Positions 15,274 to 24,994 of a stretch of DNA of 39,510 nt are shown here, piece by piece (within the stretch, counting starts at the first letter, position 1; each line of letters begins with the position of its first letter). A program made the translations under genes and the position numbers. A model generated the notes under the pieces. It was not told the origin of the DNA, did not search any database, and worked only from the letters and a program-made list of their open reading frames with translations. Where the stretch lies: the NCBI RefSeq assembly GCF_009725235.1, contig NZ_WJFC01000117.1:1-39510 (forward strand), given 5' to 3'. Source of the stretch: Scytonema sp. UIC 10036. Lineage in GTDB: Bacteria; Cyanobacteriota; Cyanobacteriia; Cyanobacteriales; Nostocaceae.

Positions 15274-16512
15274 ATGTCTGAAGAATATCACCGAGTCAGT
15301 TATGCTGTCTGGGAAATTACACTAAAATGTAACCTTGCTTGCAGCCATTGTGGTTCCCGTGCAGGACAAGCCCGCCATCAAGAACTCTCAACAGCAGAAG
15401 CTCTAGACCTCGTTCAACAGTTAGCTGAAGTTGGAATTAAAGAAGTGACTCTTATTGGAGGAGAAGCTTTCTTACGTTCTGACTGGTTAGAAATTGCTCA
15501 AGCCATTACTCAAGCTGGTATGATTTGCGGGATGACGACTGGCGGCTATGGCATATCACTGGAAATGGCTCGTCGAATGAAGGATGCAGGAATTAAAATG
15601 GTTTCTGTCTCAACAGATGGGCTAGAAGCCACTCACGATCGCCTCCGGGGTCGGAAAGGTTCTTGGAAGTCCGGGTTGAAAACTATGGGCTATTTAAAAG
15701 AGGTTGGCATTCCCTTTGGCTGCAATACTCAAATTAACCGCTTATCTGCTCCAGAATTTCCTCAGATTTACGAACACATACGGGATGCAGGTGCTCGTGC
15801 GTGGCAAATTCAGCTGACCGTTCCTATGGGAAATGCAGCAGACAACGCAGATATTTTATTGCAACCATACGAACTATTAGACCTCTACCCCATGCTAGCT
15901 CGTATCACTCAACGAGCTAGCAGCGAAGGAGTAAAAGTCCGTGCAGGTAATAACATAGGTTATTATGGTTCTTATGAAAGACTGTTTCGTGGTGGAGGAG
16001 ATGAATGGGTATTTTGGCAAGGTTGTGGTGCAGGCTTGTCTACTCTTGGGCTTGAGGCTGACGGAGCAATAAAAGGATGTCCTTCATTACCTACAGCAGC
16101 ATATACTGGTGGTAATATTAGAGAACGTTCTTTGCGTGAAATTATTGAACAAACAGAAGAGTTGCGGTTCAATCTTCATGCTGGTTCCCCTGAAGGCACA
16201 AAGCATTTATGGGGATTCTGCAAGACTTGCAAGTTTGCCGAACTCTGTCGTGGTGGATGCTCTTGGACAGCACACGTATTCTTCGATCGCAGAGGCAATA
16301 ATCCTTACTGCCATCACCGAGCCTTAGAGCAAGCAAAGCGGGGTATCAGAGAGCGTGTTTATCCCAAACGACAAGCTCAAGGATTGCCCTTTGATAACGG
16401 TGAATTTGAGATTGTCGAAGAGCCAGTGAATGCTCCCTGGCCAGAAAATGACCCACTCCATTTTACTGCTGACCGCATTCAATGGTTAGAATCACTGACC
16501 AGTAACCAGTGA
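15274..16512 (+). CDS. Radical SAM/SPASM splicease-type peptide maturase, copy 2
   Basis: The 412-residue enzyme has the radical SAM [4Fe-4S] motif CNLACSHC (Cys19, 23, 26), the SAM-binding GGE (62-64), and a C-terminal SPASM region with Cys at 251, 269, 316, 319, 325, 329 and about 347 for auxiliary clusters. It appears to belong to the group known as Nif11-class peptide radical SAM maturase 3, which I believe includes the splicease PlpX (family name from memory). The expected reaction is SAM-dependent cleavage of the backbone on both sides of Tyr in X-Tyr-Gly, loss of tyramine, and rejoining to an alpha-keto-beta-amino acid. Substrates are the precursor directly upstream and, given copy 1 is broken, probably the one at 12910. 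AAGGAGGAAC before ATG 15274 is a very strong ribosome site. Confidence 0.93.
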   Translation: MSEEYHRVSYAVWEITLKCNLACSHCGSRAGQARHQELSTAEALDLVQQLAEVGIKEVTLIGGEAFLRSDWLEIAQAITQAGMICGMTTGGYGISLEMARRMKDAGIKMVSVSTDGLEATHDRLRGRKGSWKSGLKTMGYLKEVGIPFGCNTQINRLSAPEFPQIYEHIRDAGARAWQIQLTVPMGNAADNADILLQPYELLDLYPMLARITQRASSEGVKVRAGNNIGYYGSYERLFRGGGDEWVFWQGCGAGLSTLGLEADGAIKGCPSLPTAAYTGGNIRERSLREIIEQTEELRFNLHAGSPEGTKHLWGFCKTCKFAELCRGGCSWTAHVFFDRRGNNPYCHHRALEQAKRGIRERVYPKRQAQGLPFDNGEFEIVEEPVNAPWPENDPLHFTADRIQWLESLTSNQ

Positions 16513-16526
16513 CCATCTGACCGGTT

Positions 16527-16572
16527 TTAATCCAAAATCTAAAATCCAAAATCTAAAATCCAAAATTCAAAA
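16527..16572. repeat. Heptamer array (AATCCAA/AATCTAA)
   Basis: About six units of AAATCCA/AAATCTA-like heptamers lie between the radical SAM gene and the 51-residue gene, directly in its ribosome-site position. The same unit recurs at 38131-38161 and inverted at 34604-34680. Confidence 0.85.
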
Positions 16573-16576
16573 TTGT

Positions 16577-16732
16577 ATGGCTATTGAAAACAACTCAATT
16601 GAGCAAACTCAATCTTCTCAGCCTCCTCTATTACCTCGTTCCGCTTGGCAAAATCAACAAGCTTTTTATCGAGTTATTATAAAGGCTAAAAAAGCTCTGG
16701 ACATAGCAGAGATTAGTGCTTTATTAAAGTGA
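16577..16732 (+). CDS. 51-residue protein after the splicease
   Basis: A short frame begins 64 bp after the intact radical SAM gene and reads MAIENNSIEQTQ, a Pro/Leu linker (PPLLPRSAW) and a C-terminal amphipathic helix (AFYRVIIKAKKALDIAEISALLK). It has no Cys and no Gly-Gly. Known splicease systems use a small accessory protein (PlpY) beside PlpX, and this is the only candidate here by position, but I cannot confirm sequence similarity. The upstream tandem array replaces a normal ribosome site, which weakens the case for strong translation. It may also be the remnant of a longer gene. Confidence 0.5.
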   Translation: MAIENNSIEQTQSSQPPLLPRSAWQNQQAFYRVIIKAKKALDIAEISALLK

Positions 16733-16799
16733 AGCACTCACACCATCTAGTCTGTTAAAACACCATCGCAAACCAACGCTTTTAATAAGCGTCATTACA

Positions 16800-18218
16800 A
16801 TGCAACAAGTACATCGGTTATTTAATCCTCCAGCATGGCCAATAGCTGCCAAAATTTCGGTAGCCCTGCTTTCAGTTGCGATTGCACCGATGGGTTTTAC
16901 CTCCTATTACAATTTACAACAGAGTTTAGAAAATGCTCGGGCTAGCGAGTACCGGAAACTCGAATTAACAGCTGCTAGTAGTGCGGGTCGTATCGATCAA
17001 CTCCTTATTGATATTCACAGTGTTGTTATTCAAGTCAGTACCGAGCGAAATGTCATAAACTTTCTTGCTTCTCCCACTCTCATCAAAAAAACACCGTTAC
17101 GTTCTGAACTGCAACAAACACTTGATAATGTTTTCCACTCCAATCCAGACTATGATGCTGTCTACTTGTTAAACAAACAAGGGCTTTGTCTTGCTTCCAC
17201 AGATCCAACCTTCGTTGGTCAAAAGTATAACTTTCGGGAGTATTTCCAACAAGCCATTCAAGGACGCTCTTACATTTCCAGTGTTTTACTAGGTAAAACA
17301 ACCAAAAGACCTGGTCTTTATTTATCTAATCCTGTACGCGGAAGAAATGGCGAACTTGTAGGAGTTGCAGTCATCAAAATCAAAGGAGAAAAAATTTGGG
17401 CGCTTGTCAATGCATTACAAATAGGTTCTCAGGGTCATGCATTCCTTGTTGACCAGCATGGAATTATTATCAGTCATCCTGAAAAATCGCTTTTATTTCA
17501 TAGTTTAGCTCCTTTGTCAACAGAAGCACATCAACAAATTATTACTGATAAACGTTATGGTATTACCAATATTAAAAGTTTAAATATTCCTGAGTTAGCA
17601 GCAGCAATGGTAGGTGCTAAAGAGACAGGGCATACAATCTACCGTTCTCCTCTAGAAGAAATGCCTCAAATGGTTGGCTTTGCACCTCTAGGAGTGCAGC
17701 CTTGGGTTTTAGGAGTTAGTAAACCTCAAGACAAATTCACAGATCCTCTCAATCAACTGATTTGGCAAAATACCAGTAATTTATTAGCAGTAGGAGCCAT
17801 TGCCGCGATCGCGTCTTTAGTCTTAGCACAAAGTATTACAAAACCCATCCGCAGTCTTACTTGTGCAGCACAAGCATTAGAGCGAGATGATTTTGAACCT
17901 CAAACCTTAGCTCCAGCTTCTCGCAGACAAGACGACATGGGTCAGCTTGTACGTGTTTTCACGAATATGGCTGAACAAGTGAAAGAGCGAGAGCAAAAAT
18001 TGAAACAGCAAGTTATGGAATTGAATATTGCTATTGATGAAGTTAAAAAAGCTCGCCAAGTCGCAGAAGTGACAGGAACAGATTATTTTAAACAGTTACA
18101 GAAAAAAGCGCAAAAACTTAGAGATAGATCGGTAACAGGGAGTGAAACCGAAACAGATTACTTCCAGCATTTGCAGAAAAAAGCGCAATTACTCAAAGAT
18201 CGAGCAGTCAGTGAGTAA
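16800..18218 (+). CDS. dCache-HAMP membrane sensor without a recognisable output domain
   Basis: The 472-residue protein has an N-terminal membrane helix (about 17-36), an extracytoplasmic double-Cache region (about 45-320; ...LASTDPTFVGQKYNFREYFQQA is typical), a second helix (about 325-345) and a HAMP domain (SITKPIRSLTCAAQALERDDF...). A coiled coil follows. It ends with two copies of a 25-residue motif, TDYFKQLQKKAQKLRDRSV and TDYFQHLQKKAQLLKDRAV. No kinase, cyclase, GGDEF or methyl-accepting domain follows, so signalling must go through a partner that reads the coiled coil (inference). The Cache fold usually binds small amines, amino acids or acids. It is separated from the RiPP genes only by the 51-residue gene, so a role in sensing for that locus cannot be excluded. 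Confidence 0.85.
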   Translation: MQQVHRLFNPPAWPIAAKISVALLSVAIAPMGFTSYYNLQQSLENARASEYRKLELTAASSAGRIDQLLIDIHSVVIQVSTERNVINFLASPTLIKKTPLRSELQQTLDNVFHSNPDYDAVYLLNKQGLCLASTDPTFVGQKYNFREYFQQAIQGRSYISSVLLGKTTKRPGLYLSNPVRGRNGELVGVAVIKIKGEKIWALVNALQIGSQGHAFLVDQHGIIISHPEKSLLFHSLAPLSTEAHQQIITDKRYGITNIKSLNIPELAAAMVGAKETGHTIYRSPLEEMPQMVGFAPLGVQPWVLGVSKPQDKFTDPLNQLIWQNTSNLLAVGAIAAIASLVLAQSITKPIRSLTCAAQALERDDFEPQTLAPASRRQDDMGQLVRVFTNMAEQVKEREQKLKQQVMELNIAIDEVKKARQVAEVTGTDYFKQLQKKAQKLRDRSVTGSETETDYFQHLQKKAQLLKDRAVSE

Positions 18219-18283
18219 CATCGCGTTCAATGAACACGGATGTAGGAAAAAACCAATCATGTACGGGCGCGGCGGTCTTGCGC

Positions 18284-18457
18284 CCTAACCACTAACCACT
18301 AACCACTAACCACTAACCACTAACCACTAACGACTAACAACTAACCACTAACAACTAACAACTAACAACTAACAACTAAAAACTAACAACTAACAACTAA
18401 AAACTAACAACTAACAACTAACAACTAACAACTAACAACTAACAACTAACAACTAAC
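18284..18457. repeat. Heptamer array (CCACTAA/CAACTAA)
   Basis: About 24 units of CCACTAA, drifting to CAACTAA and AAACTAA, run right up to the ATG of the truncated pnkp gene. The same unit fills 27060-27303 and 35620-35660. Confidence 0.95.
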
Positions 18458-19216
18458 ATGAAATTAACTATTCCCGAACTTTCTCTGGTTGTTCTTATTG
18501 GAGCTTCTGGTTCTGGTAAGTCAACGTTTGCTCGCAAAAACTTTCAGCCTTTTGAGATATTGTCTTCTGATTTTTGTCGCGGGCTGGTGTCTGATGATGA
18601 AAACAATCAAGCTGCAAGTTCTGATGCTTTTGATGTATTGTACTATATTGCGGCTAAGCGGTTGGCTTTGGGTAAACTCACTGTTATAGATGCGACTAAT
18701 GTGTACCCGGAAGACCGCAAAAAATTACTAGCATTGGCACGAGAGTATCACTTTTTGTCTGTGGCGATCGCTTTCAATCTCCCAGAGGAACTTTGTTTCC
18801 AACGCAACCAACTACGACTAGATCGTCAGTTTGGTTTTCATGTGGTGCGCCGTCACACTCAGTTTCTGAAGCGATCGCTGCGAGGTTTGGAAAAGGAAGG
18901 TTTCCGCTATGTCTATATTCTCAATTCTGTGGAGGAAATAGAATCTGTGGAAATTGAGCGCCAACCGCTCTGGAACAACCGCAAACACGAACTTGGTCCT
19001 TTTGATATTATTGGCGATGTTCACGGTTGCTGTGATGAGCTTGAAGCACTCTTGCAAAAGTTGGGCTATGAGAAAGACAAGGGAGAGGGGGTAGACAAGG
19101 GAGAGGGGGGAGACACGGTAGACAAGGGAGAAATTTCTGTTTTGTCTACCTTGTCTACCTTGTCTACCTTGTCTACCTTGTCTACCTTGTCCCCTAAATC
19201 TAACTGCACGCGATAA
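18458..19216 (+). pseudogene. pnkp: 5' fragment of polynucleotide kinase-phosphatase (Pnkp)
   Basis: Residues 1-175 match the kinase domain of bacterial Pnkp, the RNA-repair enzyme with kinase, phosphatase and ligase modules: P-loop GASGSGKST (15-23), SSDFCR, and TVIDATN. The phosphatase domain then begins normally (FDIIGDVHGC, ~183; ...LLQKLGYE) but similarity stops at about residue 205 (19072). The frame continues through a 9-bp tandem repeat as VDKGEG and STLSTL units and ends in antisense rsgA sequence. A full enzyme has roughly 850 residues, so most of the phosphatase and all of the ligase are lost. The kinase part could still fold, but the gene looks dead. Heptamer arrays flank it on both sides. 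Confidence 0.8.
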
Positions 19217-19280
19217 AAATTAGCTTGTACAGCTAAAACCGTGCCCAATAACTGCCCAGTGGTTTCTAGGTCTTCCCCTC

Positions 19281-19284
<4 letters not shown>
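19066..19284 (-). pseudogene. rsgA: 5' fragment of ribosome-assembly GTPase gene rsgA
   Basis: The start at 19284 overlaps the tusA-like stop codon by ATGA, as expected for an intact operon, and the first 30 residues (LLGTVLAVQANFYRVQLD) match the N-terminus of cyanobacterial RsgA, a GTPase that helps mature the 30S subunit. The sequence then enters the 9-bp repeat (VDKVDKVDK) and runs out in antisense pnkp sequence at 19066. RsgA normally has about 350 residues, so its GTPase and zinc domains are missing. rsgA is commonly the next gene after dnaJ-tusA in related cyanobacteria, so the locus is in the right place but cut off. Confidence 0.75.
19078..19195. repeat. 9-bp repeat with inverted arms at the pnkp/rsgA junction
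   Basis: CTTGTCTAC is repeated five times (19146-19190), preceded by the inverted form GTAGACAAG at several places (from 19091). The arms GGTAGACAA / TTGTCTACC can form a hairpin. Two truncated convergent genes meet exactly here, which marks it as a recombination or assembly junction. Confidence 0.85.
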
Positions 19285-20927
<1,643 letters not shown>

Positions 20928-21120
20928 TACTTAACACTCCGCGCACTAAAGTACGGGGATTCTCTAAGAGTTTCTGCCAATCTCTTAGATATCTAATTCA
21001 GGAACAAATAAATTGTCCCCCTGGCATTAGTTCCTGGACTCCACCCCACTTGGGATCGATATCTTCCAAGGCATGACTTTCCCGCAGCCCGCAGGTAGGG
21101 TTATAAACCTGTTTCTTATG
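20928..21120 (-). mobile_element. Possible right-end remnant of an IS200/IS605 (TnpB-type) element
   Basis: Read on the minus strand, the segment ends in GAATCCCCGTACTTTAGTGC followed by GCGGAGTG. This resembles the GAATCCCCG..CTTTAG..CGGGGAG hairpin often found at the end of cyanobacterial TnpB elements (right end and guide-RNA scaffold). No transposase reading frame remains. The call rests on pattern memory and the hairpin is degenerate (CCGCGC against GTACGGGG), so it is tentative. Confidence 0.35.
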
Positions 21121-21384
21121 GCTTAAGCAGTGGATTTTAGATTTTAGATTTGGGATTGAAAAGCAACGAAACCGAACTGTTTCAACCCTGTCAGGTAGTA
21201 CTAACTTATCCTAATCTAGGATAATTCAGTACTCAGACACTAAAGTAGATGCCAACCAAGGTAGCATACAGTAGAAGTGACAGCGTGGTGCTGCCTCCTT
21301 TACCATTGTGCTATGTAGTTGACAAAAACTCTGCCCATTTTACAGAGGTGCTAGCCGCACTAAAAAGTGTGGAAAACCGTATTG

Positions 21385-21487
21385 AGCTAATTGCTAATGG
21401 CTAATTGCTAACTGCTAATTGCTAATTGCTAACTATTCTATTAGCCATTAGCCATCAGCCATTAGCCATTAGCCATTAGCCATTAGC
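21385..21487. repeat. Heptamer array (TAATTGC / TAGCCAT)
   Basis: Units of TAATTGC/TAACTGC are followed by inverted TTAGCCA units that run up to the dnaK stop codon, so the array can fold back on itself. The same unit type lies at 28437-28513. Confidence 0.9.
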
Positions 21488-21490
21488 TCT

Positions 21491-23455
21491 TCAGTCTATC
21501 GCTTCATAATCAGCCTGCATAGTACTTTCGTCTTCAAAATCAAAATTAAATTGCGGTGTTGCTGCTCCACTCACCGACGACGCTACAGGCTCTTCTAACT
21601 TCAATGACGCTTTTGATTCTTCAGGAGCGTCATCGCTGGGAGTTCCAGCACGGTTGTATACTTCAGCACCAATGTTAAACAAAGTTTGTTGGAAGTCTTC
21701 CAAACACTCTTTAAATTCTGCGACTGAGATGCTATCGTCAGATGCCAATGCTTTTAGACGGAGCAATTTTTCATCAGCCAAGGCTTTTATTTGGTCACTA
21801 ATAACTATGCCATTGCTCTTAACGGTGGATTCGTAGCTGTACACCAAATTGTCTGCTTGGTTTTTAAGTTCGACCAACTGTATGCGTCTTTTGTCTTCTT
21901 CGGCAAACATTTCTGCTTGTTGCCGCATTCTTTCGACCTCGTTGGCACTCAAGCCACCTGTATTGGTAATCCGAATACTTTGTTCTCGACCCGTGCCTTT
22001 GTCTTGTGCCAAGACTTTAAGGATACCATTGACATCAATTTCAAAGGAAACCTCGATTTGGGGTACGCCACGGGGTGCGGGTGGAATTCCTGTCAGGAGG
22101 AATTTCCCCAAACTCTTGTTATCCCGTGCCATTGCCCGTTCACCCTGGAGGACGTGGATTTCTACAGAGGTTTGTCCATCTACTGCTGTCGAAAATATCT
22201 GAGACTTGCTAGTGGGAATTGTGGTATTGCGTTCAATAATTTTTGTAAATACTTCTCCCAAAGTTTCAATTCCTAGTGACAGGGGTGTTACGTCTAGCAA
22301 GAGAAGATTGTCAACTTCACCACCCAAAACTCCTGCTTGGATAGCAGCACCAAGTGCCACTGCTTCATCGGGGTTAATGGAGCGATCGGGAGTTTTGCCG
22401 TTAAAAAATTTCATCAGGGCGTTTTGAACCGCAGGAATGCGCGTGGAACCGCCCACTAAAATAATCCGGTCAATGTCTTGAGGTTTGAGTTCGGCATCTT
22501 TGAGCGCCTGAAGCATTGGTTCAATGGTGGCTTCAATAAGATTTGCTGCCATTTCTTCAAATTTGGCACGGCTGAGTTCCATTTCCAAATGCTTGGGACC
22601 TGTGTCGTTTGCGGTGATAAACGGCAAATTAATGGACGTGGTACCCATGCTTGAAAGTTCTATTTTTGCCTTTTCAGCCGCTTCTCGCAGGCGTTGCAAT
22701 GCCATTTTATCGTGGGTCAAATCGATTTTTTCCTGCTGCTTGAAGCGTTCTACCATCCAGCGCACTATACAGTTGTCAAAATCGTCTCCTCCCAAATGGT
22801 TGTTGCCACAAGTGGCTTTTACTTCAAACACTCCATCCCCAAGTTGTAGAATAGATACGTCGAAGGTTCCGCCTCCCAAGTCAAACACCAGAATCAGCTG
22901 TTCTTGGTCTTGCTTGTCCAATCCAAAAGCTAAAGCAGCAGCCGTTGGCTCGTTAATAATCCGCAACACTTCGAGTCCGGCGATCGTACCCGCGTCTTTT
23001 GTGGCTTGTCTTTGCGCGTCTGTAAAATACGCGGGTACTGTAATTACTGCCTGGTTCACAGATTCACCCAAAAAGTTTTCAGCATCTTGCTTGAGTTTTT
23101 GCAAGATCATGGCAGAAATTTCTTGAGGCGTGTAATTGCGCCCGCGAATCTGAACATCTACAGTCTCATCTCTACCTTTGACACAGTTGTATGGGACGCG
23201 ATCGCGTTCTGTAACTGTATCCTCCCAACGCCGCCCAATAAAACGCTTAATACTAAAAATTGTATTCTCAGCATTTGTCACAGCTTGACGTTTTGCCAAT
23301 TGACCAACCAAGCGATCGCCACTCTTTCCAAATCCCACAATACTGGGAGTTGTTCGTCCACCTTCTGAATTAGAAATAACAATCGGCTGACCACCTTCTA
23401 GAACCGCGACACAACTATTGGTAGTGCCTAAGTCGATCCCAATAACTTTGCTCAT
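21491..23455 (-). CDS. dnaK: Chaperone protein DnaK (Hsp70)
   Basis: The 654-residue protein is a full Hsp70. Its actin-like ATPase domain has [13 protein letters not shown] at the N-terminus, the [18 protein letters not shown] segment, [13 protein letters not shown] and GGSTRIP. It is followed by the linker ([14 protein letters not shown]), the beta-sandwich peptide-binding domain and a helical lid. The tail ends [17 protein letters not shown], which is acidic but not the EEVD-like end. Cyanobacteria carry several dnaK genes; this copy sits with grpE and dnaJ, as the housekeeping heat-shock copy usually does. It depends on GrpE for nucleotide exchange and on DnaJ for client loading. The gap to grpE is a heptamer array. 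Confidence 0.97.
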   Translation of the reverse strand: MSKVIGIDLGTTNSCVAVLEGGQPIVISNSEGGRTTPSIVGFGKSGDRLVGQLAKRQAVTNAENTIFSIKRFIGRRWEDTVTERDRVPYNCVKGRDETVDVQIRGRNYTPQEISAMILQKLKQDAENFLGESVNQAVITVPAYFTDAQRQATKDAGTIAGLEVLRIINEPTAAALAFGLDKQDQEQLILVFDLGGGTFDVSILQLGDGVFEVKATCGNNHLGGDDFDNCIVRWMVERFKQQEKIDLTHDKMALQRLREAAEKAKIELSSMGTTSINLPFITANDTGPKHLEMELSRAKFEEMAANLIEATIEPMLQALKDAELKPQDIDRIILVGGSTRIPAVQNALMKFFNGKTPDRSINPDEAVALGAAIQAGVLGGEVDNLLLLDVTPLSLGIETLGEVFTKIIERNTTIPTSKSQIFSTAVDGQTSVEIHVLQGERAMARDNKSLGKFLLTGIPPAPRGVPQIEVSFEIDVNGILKVLAQDKGTGREQSIRITNTGGLSANEVERMRQQAEMFAEEDKRRIQLVELKNQADNLVYSYESTVKSNGIVISDQIKALADEKLLRLKALASDDSISVAEFKECLEDFQQTLFNIGAEVYNRAGTPSDDAPEESKASLKLEEPVASSVSGAATPQFNFDFEDESTMQADYEAID

Positions 23456-23587
23456 AAATATCGGTATTTTTACGGAGTATTTATTTCCCTGGGTTTGAGC
23501 AGCAATTCCCGGTGTTAGCTATGGGTATGCTTCCACCGGTCAGGCGCTGACAAACTTTGGGCTTGATATGTACGCGGATACTTTGGT

Positions 23588-23735
23588 GGTCATTTGTCAT
23601 TGGTCATTTGTCATTGGTCATTTGTCATTTGTTATTGGTCATTTGTCATTGGTCATTTGTCATTAATTGAACAAAGGACAAATGACACTGGACACTGGAC
23701 AAATGACACTGGACACTGGACAAATGACAAATAGC
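23588..23735. repeat. Heptamer array (GTCATTT/GGTCATT, then inverted)
   Basis: TGGTCATTTGTCAT units continue to about 23665 and then flip to AATGACA/CTGGACA units up to the grpE stop. The layout mirrors the array at 1431-1548, and one strand could form a long hairpin between grpE and dnaK. Confidence 0.92.
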
Positions 23736-23738
23736 TTT

Positions 23739-24488
23739 TCAACTATTTGCAGAACTTGAGCCGTCCTCAGAAGAAGGGGCATCTTCCTTTGGAGCAGCTA
23801 CCTTCACCATGGCATGACGTAGCACTCGCTCGCCCAAGTAATATCCGCGCACTAACTCTTCTAACACTGTTCCTTCAGGATATTCATCCGTAGGTTCCCG
23901 CAATACTGCTTCATGTAGGTTGGGATCGAATGGTTGACCCTCGGGACGCATTGGGGAAACTCCCAGACGTTTGAGACAATCGACTAAGAGCTTGTAAACG
24001 CCTTGATAACTCTTATGAATGGTCATCTCACCATCATTCTGGGGTTTAATTTGCGCCCGTGCCCGTTCAAAATTATCAACAACTGGGAGTAATTCAGTAA
24101 TTGTATTCCGCTTGAGCTGCTGCTCTAGGTCTTCTTTCTCTTTTTGGTTGCGCTTGCGATAGTTTTCAAAATCTGCCGCAATTCTCATATACTGGGTGCT
24201 ACGCTCTTCTAGCTGCACTTTAAGAGACTCAATTTGTTGAGTTAGTTCATTTTCTTTCGCTTTGGATTCATAACTGGTAGCATCAGCAGACGCAGCCACA
24301 TTGCTGTCTTGATTGGCAGCAGTTGTTTCCAAGACTGCCTCAGTTTGAGTGTCTGACTGCTGATTAACCTCATTCCCGGTTTCGTTAGTGTTGATTTGAA
24401 CTGTAGAGTCGGTCATTGTTTGCTGTTCCTCAGTTAGTTCACCTGATTGCTGATTTATATTGTTCTGCTGTTGATTTTCGTCTACCAT
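23739..24488 (-). CDS. grpE: Nucleotide exchange factor GrpE
   Basis: GrpE (249 residues) releases ADP from DnaK. The first ~75 residues are Gln/Asn/Thr-rich and probably disordered; a long coiled coil follows (about 80-130, with [18 protein letters not shown]). The C-terminal beta domain carries the family signature around [11 protein letters not shown] and [19 protein letters not shown] 24488 gives [10 protein letters not shown]; the frame upstream of it is repeat sequence. It is the first gene of the minus-strand chaperone set, divergent from pilB. I looked for a CIRCE element upstream and did not see one. Confidence 0.95.
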   Translation of the reverse strand: MVDENQQQNNINQQSGELTEEQQTMTDSTVQINTNETGNEVNQQSDTQTEAVLETTAANQDSNVAASADATSYESKAKENELTQQIESLKVQLEERSTQYMRIAADFENYRKRNQKEKEDLEQQLKRNTITELLPVVDNFERARAQIKPQNDGEMTIHKSYQGVYKLLVDCLKRLGVSPMRPEGQPFDPNLHEAVLREPTDEYPEGTVLEELVRGYYLGERVLRHAMVKVAAPKEDAPSSEDGSSSANS

Positions 24489-24532
24489 TGTGTACTTTTT
24501 CCAGACGCAATATTTTACGGTTATCGCTACAT

Positions 24533-24610
24533 CCCAGTGACCAGTAACCACTAACCAGTGACTGATGACCAGTGACTAGTGACCAGTGACCAGTGACCAG
24601 TAATCAGTCA
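24533..24610. repeat. Heptamer array (CCAGTGA)
   Basis: CCAGTGA/CTAGTGA units lie just upstream of grpE, with further partial units (AATCAGT) to about 24665. They fall inside the region expected to hold the grpE promoter. Confidence 0.88.
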
Positions 24611-24730
24611 TCGTAACACTTAACAAGTTACGTAAATTTTCTGCGATCGCTCATCAGTAATCAGTAATTATCGATCGGTTACGTATATTGTAAAAGTTCC
24701 AAAATTTATATATAGCCTTTCTCAGTCTCA

Positions 24731-24798
24731 TGAGGTACACCCCCCTTTCATCCCCCCAAAGCATCGGGGGGACAGAGGGGGGTAATTTTCGTACCTCA
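24731..24798. repeat. 68-bp hairpin element in the grpE-pilB divergent region
   Basis: TGAGGTAC and GTACCTCA form the outer arms; inside them CCCCCC runs pair with GGGGGG runs (TCCCCCC..GGGGGGA). This is a small non-coding palindromic element. ATGAGGTAC also occurs near 14602. The rest of the 506-bp gap (24489-24994) shows only repeats and a HIP1 site at 24643. Confidence 0.6.
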
Positions 24799-24994
24799 CC
24801 AAGTTGAAATTTGCTGTAGGTAAACAAGAAATTGATTTACGATTTAAATCTGCTGCTTTTCAGTATAAGGATTAACAGGTCACCGAGCGCTGATTACTGG
24901 TCACTGGTCGGGTGATTTCTTCAGTGTCGGTGTCAATTTTGTCTTCAAGGTTGGGAATACTCTAGCTAGAGGTTTCCGCAACTAACGACATACT

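Noticed and set aside
24489..24994. CIRCE heat-shock operator upstream of grpE
   Set aside because: No TTAGCACTC/GAGTGCTAA inverted repeat was found on reading the region.
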